Assembly (NCBI GenBank): GCA_016288755.1
Contig: JAEELE010000068.1
Location: 1 to 47,118, forward strand
Reading direction: 5' to 3'
DNA length: 47,118 bases
Source of the DNA: Oscillospiraceae bacterium
GTDB lineage: Bacteria; Bacillota; Clostridia; Oscillospirales; Ruminococcaceae
Position numbers and translations under genes: made by a program. The notes beneath the pieces are model-generated. The model had not been told where the DNA came from and ran no database searches. It saw nothing but the letters and a program-made list of their open reading frames with translations. This document shows positions 28,174 to 36,086 of this stretch, piece by piece. Position 1 is the first letter of the stretch; each line of letters begins with the position of its first letter.

Positions 28174-29883
28174 GCCCTTTGATGCGGTGAAGGCTCTGGT
28201 CTCCTCGAGCGGCATCGGCTTGCCGAAGTAATAGCCCTGTGCGCGCTCGCATCTGATCTCCTTGAGGAACTGATAGTGCGCCTCACTCTCGACGCCCTCG
28301 CAGAGCGGCGAGACGCCCATGGCGTTCGCGCCCTTCATGATGTACTTCATCAGTGCGGCGGTCTTGGGATTGCTGTCCCAGCTCCGCAGAAAGACCAGAT
28401 CGAGCTTGAGTACGTCGAAATCGTATTCCGCGATCGTGTTGAGCGAGGAATAGCCGCTTCCGAAATCGTCGAGCCAGATGTGGAACCCGAGCCGGCGCAT
28501 CCGGTCGCACTCGCTCTTGATATAGCCGACATTGTCGTTGAGCGCGCTCTCGGTGATCTCCAGATCGAGCATGTGCTTAGGCACAGAAAACTGGCGGCAC
28601 ATCTCCTCGACATAGCCGAAGATATCGCAGAGCTCAAAGTCGAGCCGCGAGATGTTGACCGAGACCGGAACGACCGGCTTGCCCGCGTCGGCGAGCTGCC
28701 GGTGATCGGCACAGACCTGCCGGATCACATACCGGTCGACCAGATGGATCAGGTGGAACTGCTCCAGCGTCTCGATGAAATCGCCCGGAGAGAGCATCCC
28801 CATCATCGGGTCGATCCAGCGCACCAGTGCCTCATAGCCGCAGATCTCGTCGGTCTGCACGCGGATCACCGGCTGATAGAACACGCGGATATAGCCGTAT
28901 TCGATCGCCTCCTCCACATGGTCGACCACATACTGCTGCTTGCGCAGGCGTTCGCGCAGCAGCTCGTCATAGATGCAGTAGTTGACGTCGTGGCGGCGCT
29001 TGATGCTGCTGCATGCCAGACGCGCGTGGTCGCAGGCAAGCCCGACCTCGGCGCGTTTTCCGTCCTGAAAAAAGATGCCCGCCTTGATGCGCACCTTCTT
29101 GTTGATATCGTCGGCGAGCAGCATCGCCTTATAGACGCTCTCGACCTTCGCGATGATGGATTCCCGCGAGCCGGTCGCGCAGACGAAAAAGCGGTCGTCG
29201 CTGAACCGCGCGGCGGTCGCCCCCGGGAAGGTCACGCGGATGACCTTTGCCAGATTGCAGAGCAGCTCATCGCCGAGCTTGAAGCCGTGGCGCTCGTTGT
29301 AGAGCTTGAAATTCGGGATATCGAAATACACAAAGGCGATATGCAGCCGCCAAGCCTCGGGCTGCGCCAGCATCATCTGGATCCGGTAGTAGAAGAAGGA
29401 CATGTTGAACAGCCCCGTGAGCGTGTCCGTCTCCTGATTGCGCGAGAGCAGCTCCGCCTCGGCGAAGGAATTGCGGTTGACATTCAGATATTCGTTCTGG
29501 TCGACATCGACGATGAACACATAGAAGACGCTCTTGCCGTTCTCCATGTGCAGCAGATGCCCGAAATCCTCGATATAGCGTATCTCGCCCTGCTTGGTGA
29601 TGATGCGGTAGCGCACATAGTCGTGGCGCTTTTCGCCGAAGAGCGTCTGCGCCTGAATCTGGTTCTCGATCTTGTGCAGATCCTCCGGATGCACCATGCC
29701 CTGAAAGGACCCGCGGACATATTCCATGAATTCCTCAAATGACGTGCAGCCGAAGAGCTGGACGATATTCTGTTCAGCAAAGAGAATCTTCTCGTCGCCC
29801 TCCGCCTCGTAGACGAAGAAGCCGCCGGGCAGTCCGGTCGGGATGCTGCCGCAGCCGTTCATCGGCATCATTGCCTGCTCCAT
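28144..29883 (-). CDS. PAS-GGDEF-EAL protein; probable c-di-GMP phosphodiesterase with degenerate GGDEF
   Basis: 579 residues from the ATG at 29883, which follows TAAGGAG; the GTG two codons upstream overlaps that site. A PAS-like sensor (about 15-130) contains M-V-H-P-E-D and G-E-I-R-Y-I-E-D. A GGDEF domain (about 150-305) has S-D-D-R-F (228-232) at the active site instead of GGDEF, so it should not make c-di-GMP; it may still bind GTP as a regulator. The EAL domain (about 315-560) keeps its catalytic residues: E-A-L-V-R-W (351), V-N-I-S, L-E-I-T-E-S, D-D-F-G-S-G, L-K-L-D and E-G-V-E. Soluble and cytoplasmic, no membrane helix. The last nine residues are encoded by the family 2 heptamer array. 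Confidence 0.92.
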   Translation of the reverse strand: MEQAMMPMNGCGSIPTGLPGGFFVYEAEGDEKILFAEQNIVQLFGCTSFEEFMEYVRGSFQGMVHPEDLHKIENQIQAQTLFGEKRHDYVRYRIITKQGEIRYIEDFGHLLHMENGKSVFYVFIVDVDQNEYLNVNRNSFAEAELLSRNQETDTLTGLFNMSFFYYRIQMMLAQPEAWRLHIAFVYFDIPNFKLYNERHGFKLGDELLCNLAKVIRVTFPGATAARFSDDRFFVCATGSRESIIAKVESVYKAMLLADDINKKVRIKAGIFFQDGKRAEVGLACDHARLACSSIKRRHDVNYCIYDELLRERLRKQQYVVDHVEEAIEYGYIRVFYQPVIRVQTDEICGYEALVRWIDPMMGMLSPGDFIETLEQFHLIHLVDRYVIRQVCADHRQLADAGKPVVPVSVNISRLDFELCDIFGYVEEMCRQFSVPKHMLDLEITESALNDNVGYIKSECDRMRRLGFHIWLDDFGSGYSSLNTIAEYDFDVLKLDLVFLRSWDSNPKTAALMKYIMKGANAMGVSPLCEGVESEAHYQFLKEIRCERAQGYYFGKPMPLEETRAFTASKGMKWETESEK

Positions 29884-29973
29884 AATCACTCCTTACTCCA
29901 TGCACGGACAAACAGGCGAAATCCGGATTCCGCCGTTTTTTACTGCGATCTTTGGAAAGCGCCTGCGAACAAT

Positions 29974-30115
29974 CAAGTGAGGGGCGAGCAGTGAGGAGTG
30001 GTTCCGTCACCTTCACTTTCTGTAGTGAATCGGAGTCTGTGGCAGAGACCTGCTTTCCATCCAAGCACACCCGACCTCCTACCTGCTCCCTGCTCCCTGC
30101 TCCCTCCTACCTCCG
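29974..30115. repeat. Family 2 repeat, copy 4
   Basis: The left part has GTGAGGG, GCGAGCA and GTGAGGA, then the core start GTTCCGTCACCTTCA (30001-30015). The right array (30074-30115) has 7-bp units ACCTCCT, ACCTGCT, CCCTGCT twice, CCCTCCT and ACCTCCG. The middle is more diverged than in copies 1 and 3. It lies between the EAL gene and its promoter, so it is transcribed as part of that leader. Nothing else is seen in the 328-bp gap apart from the promoter at 30168. Confidence 0.75.
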
Positions 30116-30167
30116 CATTTTCCTCCTGTCTGCTGTTCCGGCAGCACGGTTTCCAAAAGCTATTGAT

Positions 30168-30196
30168 ATTATAACAGATTCAAACGGAAAATGCAA
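30168..30196 (-). promoter_or_regulatory. Probable promoter of the EAL-domain gene
   Basis: On the minus strand TTGCAT, 17 bp, TATAAT. It would give a leader of about 280 nt that includes family 2 copy 4. Confidence 0.6.
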
Positions 30197-30211
30197 TGGG
30201 TGCGGAACCGA

Positions 30212-31432
30212 TTACGACAGCTCCGAGCCGGAATCGTCTGCGAAGAACGAAATCTGCACGCCGTCCTCCAGCGCGAACACATAGATCATCGTGCCGCTGC
30301 CGACCGGGCTGCCGCTCCACGCGGCATAGTCCGGCTGCTCGGTGTCGGGCGCTCCGTAAATCTCCGCCAGCTCCGCCGTCCAGTCGTGAAAGCGCTCCCT
30401 GTCCGCATCAAAATAGCTGACGCCGACCAGCCCGCGGCTTGTATAGCACAGCACCGCATCGCAGCGCCGCCCGAGATAGGGCACATCGCGGTATTCCATG
30501 ATCAGCTCCCACGGCTCCCCGGGCTCCTCCGTGCGGTATTCGTAGAGCTGGGTGTATTCCGCCATCGCCCGGTGCCCGTCGGCGGGTTCGCCGTAAAACT
30601 GCAGACTGCCGGGCAGAAAGTCCCGCGTGTGATCCTCCGGCGGCTGCGCGCTGCCGGAATCCGCCGTGCTGAGATCGGTCTGAACGGCTTCGGCGGTCGT
30701 CTCTGTTTCGTCGGTGAATGCCGTGCCCCCGTCCGTTTCCGTTCGCTCCCCTGCCGCCGAACGCAGCGAGGTCGCGCGCCAGCCGATGCCGACGCGGGCT
30801 GCGGTCGTCACCGTTGTGGTCACGGTGCTGCTCCCGGTTTCGGGCGGCGCTGCGGTCGTCTCTCCGGGCGGCTCGTCCGTATCGCGCACCGGCACGATCG
30901 GCGTGCGGATCTCCGGTGACGGCACATGTCCGTCCTGCTCCTTCTCGTAGCTCTTGTCCGGCGAATCCGCCGTGACGTAGATCGAGACCTGCACACCCTC
31001 CTTGAGGTTAAAGAGGTAGACCGCCGTGTTTTTGCCGACCGGATTGTCGTACCACGACGCCATGCCGCTGCCCTCCTCGGTCGGCAGACCGTACTGCGCC
31101 TCAAGCGTCTGCTGCCATGCCTGATAGCTCTGATGCTGCGCCACATCGTGATAATTGAGCCCGATCAGACCGCTGTCGGTGAAGCAGAGCGTCAGATCGC
31201 AGCTGACCGAAAACAGCTCGACATTTTCGTAATCCTGCATTTTCTGTGCGACCGTGCCCGCAGATTCGCGCTCGTCCAGCAGCGTGTAATCCTGCATGCC
31301 GTCCTTGACCGCGTCGTAGGTCATATACCACTGCAGCCCGATCATCGGCACGGCTGCGCTGCCGGCACTGCCCGCGCAGGACGTCAGACAGACGGCACAG
31401 GCGGCTGCGGACAAAAGCCAAGTCGTTTTCAT
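30212..31432 (-). CDS. Lipoprotein with two copies of one domain, end of the pilus operon
   Basis: 406 residues; the ATG at 31432 overlaps the sortase stop (ATGA). The lipobox is C-L-T-S-C (Cys19). Two homologous domains are joined by a Pro/Thr/Glu-rich linker (about 175-275). Compare L-I-G-L-N-Y-H-D-V ... S-G-M-A-S-W-Y-D-N-P-V-G-K-N ... L-K-E-G-V-Q-V-S-I-Y in the first with L-V-G-V-S-Y-F-D-A ... P-D-Y-A-A-W-S-G-S-P-V-G-S-G ... L-E-D-G-V-Q-I-S-F-F in the second. The domain is unknown to me. Co-translation with a sortase suggests a helper in pilus assembly or a membrane-side sensor of it. Confidence 0.8.
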   Translation of the reverse strand: MKTTWLLSAAACAVCLTSCAGSAGSAAVPMIGLQWYMTYDAVKDGMQDYTLLDERESAGTVAQKMQDYENVELFSVSCDLTLCFTDSGLIGLNYHDVAQHQSYQAWQQTLEAQYGLPTEEGSGMASWYDNPVGKNTAVYLFNLKEGVQVSIYVTADSPDKSYEKEQDGHVPSPEIRTPIVPVRDTDEPPGETTAAPPETGSSTVTTTVTTAARVGIGWRATSLRSAAGERTETDGGTAFTDETETTAEAVQTDLSTADSGSAQPPEDHTRDFLPGSLQFYGEPADGHRAMAEYTQLYEYRTEEPGEPWELIMEYRDVPYLGRRCDAVLCYTSRGLVGVSYFDADRERFHDWTAELAEIYGAPDTEQPDYAAWSGSPVGSGTMIYVFALEDGVQISFFADDSGSELS

Positions 31433-32076
31433 TGCACGCCCTCCTCTGCCCGGACCGCGCGGACCGTCACTCTGCTCTGTCCGCCGAGCGTGCAGGTGAA
31501 CAGCGTGAGGTCCCAGTCGTCGGCATTCCCGAACTGCATGTCCTCGACCGCAGTGCCGGGCAGCTGCTCGATGTTGATGACGGAAAAGCTGTGCGCCTGC
31601 CCGTGCACATCGGTGAAGATGATCGGGTCGTCGGTGTGCAGCCTGCCGATCCTGCCGAAATGTGTGGTGTAATTGTGCGCACAGAGAATGAGATCGTTCT
31701 CGGAGAGATTCCCGACATAGCGGCAGGGCGACGATTTCAGGTTCTGATAGCTCCACTCCGCCTGCACCGGGAGCTCGATCCCGACCGTCGGCACGGACAC
31801 ATAGCCGATATACCGCCTGCCGTCCACCTCGACCGTGTCTGTCTGCGGCACGGTCTGTTCCTCATATTCGGAAAACAGATCGTATACCTCCTGCGCAGGG
31901 AGTGCCGGCTCGGCGGCGCTGTATTCCGGGATCTCGCGTTTCAGTGCGCGCAGCACGGTCTCTGCCTGCTGCCCGCCTTTTCTGTCCTCCGCCGTGTTAT
32001 ACAAAACAAGGAACAACGCCGCCAGCAGCAGCGCTGTCCCCAGTGCAAAACAGCAGATTCTGACTGCTTTTCTCAC
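31429..32076 (-). CDS. Sortase (second sortase of the pilus locus)
   Basis: 215 residues from GTG at 32076, which overlaps the minor pilin stop (GTGA) and follows AGGAAGG; the frame is open further but only within the pilin gene. One membrane helix (about 8-27) precedes the sortase barrel. Catalytic His134 is in L-C-A-H-N, Cys195 in L-F-T-C-T and Arg202 in Q-S-R-V-T-V. It is smaller than the class C enzyme next door and has no C-terminal helix, so it is more like a housekeeping, class B- or class D-like enzyme. It may join the finished pilus or the IPQTG protein to the wall. Confidence 0.88.
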   Translation of the reverse strand: MRKAVRICCFALGTALLLAALFLVLYNTAEDRKGGQQAETVLRALKREIPEYSAAEPALPAQEVYDLFSEYEEQTVPQTDTVEVDGRRYIGYVSVPTVGIELPVQAEWSYQNLKSSPCRYVGNLSENDLILCAHNYTTHFGRIGRLHTDDPIIFTDVHGQAHSFSVINIEQLPGTAVEDMQFGNADDWDLTLFTCTLGGQSRVTVRAVRAEEGVQ

Positions 32077-33185
32077 GGATTTCCTTCCTTCCTCAGCAGC
32101 AGCCCGACGCCCAGCAGCAGCAAGCCGCCCGCCGCGAGCACGGGCACGGGCCACCAGAGCTGCCCGGTCTGCGGAATCCCGTCGGTTGTGGACGTGACGG
32201 AGGATTCCGGCGGCGGCGGGGTGGTCGCCGAGGTGGTGCCGGTCGTATCCGCGCCGGTGTCGCCGGTCCCGCTCGCGGTCGTTTCCGTCTGATCGTCCGT
32301 CTGCGTATCGCTGAATTTGTCGTTGGTCTGCTCGGTGGTCGATGTTGCCGTCACGGTTTCGGTGGATTCGTCGGCCGAGTCGTCCTCATAGGTGTTGACG
32401 ATCAGATACTGCGTGAAATTCGACCGGTAAGCGACGGTGTAATTCGCCGGAATGACCTTCTCGACCGCAAACCAGATGTGATCGTCGGTGCCGTTCCATT
32501 CAAAGGTCCAGTTGTTCTCCTCGTTCAGCGTGACCTCCTGATAGAATTCGTTGTCCATGTAGATATCCGCCGTGATGAAGACCGAGCGGTCCTGCGGCTG
32601 ATTTTCGTCGTTGAGCCAGACCTTGCGCACGGAGTAATTGTACGTTCTGCCGCTCAGACGCGCAAGCACGATCTTCGGGTAGGCGTTCAGCACGGCAGCG
32701 TCTTCGCCGTTCATCTCAAAGAAGATCGCGCCGGGGAAATAGGTGACCTCGCCGAGGTCGAGCACATCGCCCCAGACCAGATACAGACCGTCCTCCAGCC
32801 CGCCGAAGGTGAGCGAGCCGGCGCTGTCGGTTTTGCCGCTGTCACGGCTCGGAATTTTGTCGGTGATCGTCCTGAGCTTCAGGGTCTCGCCGGCAGCCGC
32901 AACGGTGTCCGAATCCCATTCGAGCATCGGCTTGGTGCGGTCGCCGAGGGTCGCGCGGCAGTCCGCAAAGGCGCCCTCGAAGACATAGTCATTCGCCTCG
33001 CGGTGTCCGACGCGGTAGAGCTGCCAGTGCATCCCGACGACAATATCGTCGTCCTTCACGCACCAGAGCGTCAGGGAGCCCTCCGCCTCATCGGCAGAAG
33101 CAATGCTGAGCAGCCCTGCCATGCACCAGAGAATCGCAGCCAGCGCACAGAGCACTGTGCCGGCACGCCTGCGGATCGTCGTCAT
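32073..33185 (-). CDS. Minor (basal) pilin with Cna-B domain and IPQTG sorting signal
   Basis: 370 residues. The signal peptide spans about 1-31. A first domain (about 35-175) ends with a Y-P-K (169-171) that could be a pilin-type lysine motif. A Cna-B domain (about 182-268) has the V-R-K-V-W start whose Lys188 would form the isopeptide with the Asn of V-N-T-Y-E. A Ser/Thr-rich stalk follows, then the sorting signal I-P-Q-T-G (337-341), a hydrophobic segment and a short positive tail. The non-LPxTG signal suggests recognition by its own sortase, perhaps the one that overlaps it. The ATG follows AAAGGAGG. Confidence 0.85.
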   Translation of the reverse strand: MTTIRRRAGTVLCALAAILWCMAGLLSIASADEAEGSLTLWCVKDDDIVVGMHWQLYRVGHREANDYVFEGAFADCRATLGDRTKPMLEWDSDTVAAAGETLKLRTITDKIPSRDSGKTDSAGSLTFGGLEDGLYLVWGDVLDLGEVTYFPGAIFFEMNGEDAAVLNAYPKIVLARLSGRTYNYSVRKVWLNDENQPQDRSVFITADIYMDNEFYQEVTLNEENNWTFEWNGTDDHIWFAVEKVIPANYTVAYRSNFTQYLIVNTYEDDSADESTETVTATSTTEQTNDKFSDTQTDDQTETTASGTGDTGADTTGTTSATTPPPPESSVTSTTDGIPQTGQLWWPVPVLAAGGLLLLGVGLLLRKEGNP

Positions 33186-33203
33186 GCCTCTGCCTCCTTT
33201 CTT

Positions 33204-34079
33204 TCAGTTCTCCGGACCCCTCGGGAGCCCGCGGACGGTATAGCGGTCAATGCGGATGCGCCGTCTCCGCCTGCCTGTGATATTCCAGTAGATCAGCAGC
33301 AGCACAAGCAGCGGGAGAAAGACCGCCGGAATGACCTTCATCGAATCGACCTGCAGCGCATCGGCACCGACCTTGATCTTCCGGTCGTAAACCGTCTCGA
33401 TGCGGTGCCCGCGGATCAGCAGGCGGTGCGTGTTGACGCCGTAGGGCGTGCAGGTCATCAGCGTGACGATATCCTCGCCGGGGAAGATCGCCAGCTTTTC
33501 GGTCTCGGTCGGGAGGATGATCAAAATCCGCTCGACCTCGTAGGTGTAGACCTCGTTGAGCACGTTGATCGTGAAAATATCGCCCTCGACAATTTTGTCA
33601 AGATCGGTGAAGAGCCGCGCAGAGGGCAGCCCGCGGTGTCCGGAGATCACGGCGTGCGTGGAGGCGCCGCCGACCGGCAGGCTCGAGCCCTGAATATGCC
33701 CGGCGGCGATCTGCAGAACGCCCTCGTCGGTGCCGTGATAGATCGGCAGCTCGACGTTGATGCTCGGGACGGACACATAGCCCATGATGCCGGTGCCGGA
33801 GATATTCAGAATGTCGTCGTAGCCTGTGAGCGTATCAAAGCTGACAAAGGGCGCCGACAGCGCGGCGAGCCGTTCGTTGTAGGCGCGGGCTTCGCGCAGG
33901 AGCTGCTCGTATTCGGTCGTTTCGATCTGGGCGACCGTTTCCTTATAGGTGGAAACGGTGTGCGATGCCATATTCTGATTCCACCAGTTGGAAAAGGTCG
34001 GGTACAGCATCACGGAGAGACCCGCAAGAAAGAGCAACCCAAAGACCGCTGTGGAGATGATATCGCGCTTCTTTTTCAT
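33204..34079 (-). CDS. srtC: Class C (pilus-polymerising) sortase
   Basis: 291 residues. It has an N-terminal membrane helix (about 8-27) and a C-terminal one (about 249-267), the topology of class C sortases. The catalytic residues are His148 in V-I-S-G-H-R-G, Cys210 in L-M-T-C-T-P-Y and Arg219 in N-T-H-R-L. The T-C-T-P-Y-G-V-N-T-H-R-L motif is characteristic of pilin polymerases. It should link major pilins through their pilin-motif lysine and LPSTG threonine. It lies between major and minor pilin genes. Confidence 0.93.
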   Translation of the reverse strand: MKKKRDIISTAVFGLLFLAGLSVMLYPTFSNWWNQNMASHTVSTYKETVAQIETTEYEQLLREARAYNERLAALSAPFVSFDTLTGYDDILNISGTGIMGYVSVPSINVELPIYHGTDEGVLQIAAGHIQGSSLPVGGASTHAVISGHRGLPSARLFTDLDKIVEGDIFTINVLNEVYTYEVERILIILPTETEKLAIFPGEDIVTLMTCTPYGVNTHRLLIRGHRIETVYDRKIKVGADALQVDSMKVIPAVFLPLLVLLLIYWNITGRRRRRIRIDRYTVRGLPRGPEN

Positions 34080-34110
34080 GGCTCGGGCTCCTTGTGGGTT
34101 TCTCCCTGAC

Positions 34111-34138
34111 CGCCTCCGGAGGACAGCCCCCGGAGGCG
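34111..34138. other. GC-rich hairpin between major pilin and sortase genes
   Basis: A 9-bp stem CGCCTCCGG / CCGGAGGCG with a 10-nt loop in the 131-bp gap, without T-tract. It could lower read-through from the highly expressed pilin gene into the sortase genes, or protect the pilin mRNA 3' end. Confidence 0.45.
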
Positions 34139-34210
34139 CAGGAATTCGGTTTCAGCTCAGAGGGCAGACCCTCCGGGCGTTCGGTTCAGTTGTGCTGTGT
34201 GCGGGGGAAA

Positions 34211-35914
34211 TCACTCTTCGGTCTCGTCCTTCGCTCTCTTCTTCGAGACGAGGTAGATGCCCGCTGCCGCTGCCGTCAGGCTGCCGCAGACGATGAAGAG
34301 CTTCGTGCCCATGCCGCCGGTGCTGGGAAGGGTGGAGCCGGAGGTATCCACAACTGTGTTGGACATATTCTTGGTAGCTGCTTCCATCGTCACCTGTGCA
34401 GCAGAACCTGTTGTATCAGTTTCTGCATGAGTTGCACTGATTACGACCTCGACAGTATCAGCAACCTTATAGCCGCTCGGTGCCTCTGTTTCAACCAAGT
34501 AATATGTACCGGTATCCAGACCCTTGATATTAAATATACCGGTCGTAGCAGCGGATACCATCTCGGTCACGAAACCAGTTGTAGCTGTCTGGTTCGCCAC
34601 AGTATATGTCCCGTCATTATTGTCAATCAGCTTAACCTCACCGGAATAAGTGTCAGGATCGGAGCCGGTTCCTGCCGTTTTAGTTGTAAAGAGCTTGAAT
34701 TTTGCACCCGCCAGATTATCACCGGACGTGGAATCCTTCTTCTTCACGTTGTCAACGGAATAGGTGAACACCCAGACATGATCGTTCGGTGTATTACCTG
34801 TTGACGGCGTACCGGAGCCGGTATAATTCGGGTTATTAGAATACTCCAGATAAACGCCGTTCACGTTATCATAGCCGGTATTCGCCACAGCATTACCTGC
34901 GGTCAGCGCTGCATCTGCATTCAGATGTGCATTGTAGGTAATCGTAACAACCGCGCCGTCACTCAGCTTTTCAGTGCCTGTCAGTGCAGCTTTCAGGTCA
35001 TCAATGGTGATCGTAAGCGTGGTGACACCCGTCGTAGCATCTGTAGAGGAAACGATCTTCTCCGCAGCAATTGTCAATGTTCTTGCATCACCAGTGCCGA
35101 ACTTCACCGTTGCCGCAACACCGCCGTCATAAGTGATGCCCTTGTTCAGCGTGTCATGGAAGACCATTTTGTAAGACAAATAGTCGTCATACTTCGCATC
35201 AGCAGTCAGCGTACCAATCAGCTTGAACTGGAAAGTCTCGTTGATAGCATGGTCAGCAGTCTCGCCCCAGCCATCCGTTGACCCTTCTTCGGCATCATCA
35301 GTCTCGTCCAATACCTGCTTATCAACTGTCGGAACAGTAGACTTTGCGTTAATGTCTGCACCCTCAGAAGCATCGTACTGCGCCAGAATGTAACTGGTGA
35401 TTGCAAAATCAGTCTGAGTATCTGCCGGAACATCCTCAATGATCACATAGTAGCCGTCTGTTGTCAGCGGAATTGTATTCTCGCTGCCCTCTGTCGTGCT
35501 GGACTCAACAGCAGCAGCGACCTTATCGGTATTCATAGCCACAAACTTTGCAAATGCCTTCGCTTCAGCACTGTCATTCGTGTAGGTTGCGAGCTGTGCT
35601 GCAACACCGGCAACATCGGTTACGCTGGTAAAATCCGATCCAATCGTGGTATCAGCCTTCAATGCTGTGAGAAATGCACTAAAATCACTGCCTCCAAAGG
35701 TGATGTTCTTCAGCTGACTGTCTGCAACTTCGCCTCCGAAAATCTTGTATGCCTTGTAGCTGTGTGTCTTAGCACTGGATGTGCCTTGTTCACTGGTAAT
35801 CGTAACAGTGTTCTCAGTCGCCGCACTCGCCGACATCATCATGCTCGGCACTGCCAGGGTGGCTGCGAGAGCCATTGCTGCGGCCATCGCCGCGATCTTA
35901 CTCGTCTTTTTCAT
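34211..35914 (-). CDS. Major pilin backbone subunit (SpaA/FimA-like, LPSTG)
   Basis: 567 residues; the ATG follows AAAGGAG. The signal peptide ends near A-S-A-A (about 32). The N-terminal domain (about 35-190) ends with the pilin motif V-P-T-V-D-K, where Lys199 is the likely cross-linking residue. Central isopeptide domains follow, then a Cna-B/SpaA domain (about 385-515) with the E-box Y-Y-L-V-E-T-E-A-P-S-G-Y. The sorting signal is L-P-S-T-G (529-533), then a membrane helix and a charged tail. The coding sequence is visibly richer in A/T than the flanking sortase genes, as often seen in antigenic or recombining surface genes. It is polymerised by the class C sortase downstream. Confidence 0.93.
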   Translation of the reverse strand: MKKTSKIAAMAAAMALAATLAVPSMMMSASAATENTVTITSEQGTSSAKTHSYKAYKIFGGEVADSQLKNITFGGSDFSAFLTALKADTTIGSDFTSVTDVAGVAAQLATYTNDSAEAKAFAKFVAMNTDKVAAAVESSTTEGSENTIPLTTDGYYVIIEDVPADTQTDFAITSYILAQYDASEGADINAKSTVPTVDKQVLDETDDAEEGSTDGWGETADHAINETFQFKLIGTLTADAKYDDYLSYKMVFHDTLNKGITYDGGVAATVKFGTGDARTLTIAAEKIVSSTDATTGVTTLTITIDDLKAALTGTEKLSDGAVVTITYNAHLNADAALTAGNAVANTGYDNVNGVYLEYSNNPNYTGSGTPSTGNTPNDHVWVFTYSVDNVKKKDSTSGDNLAGAKFKLFTTKTAGTGSDPDTYSGEVKLIDNNDGTYTVANQTATTGFVTEMVSAATTGIFNIKGLDTGTYYLVETEAPSGYKVADTVEVVISATHAETDTTGSAAQVTMEAATKNMSNTVVDTSGSTLPSTGGMGTKLFIVCGSLTAAAAGIYLVSKKRAKDETEE

Positions 35915-36086
35915 GATAATTCTCCTTTATCAATCAATTTCGGTTGTGTCCGGGGTTTGGGTGATTCACGGCGGAAAGCCGGTGCTGTCGCCGCAGAACG
36001 CGGCTTCCGCCTCTCCCACGCCCCGGACCGGGCTTCTGATTCGTCTTCGGTTTCTGCGCTTGATCGTATCGCGTGCCGACAGGTGT

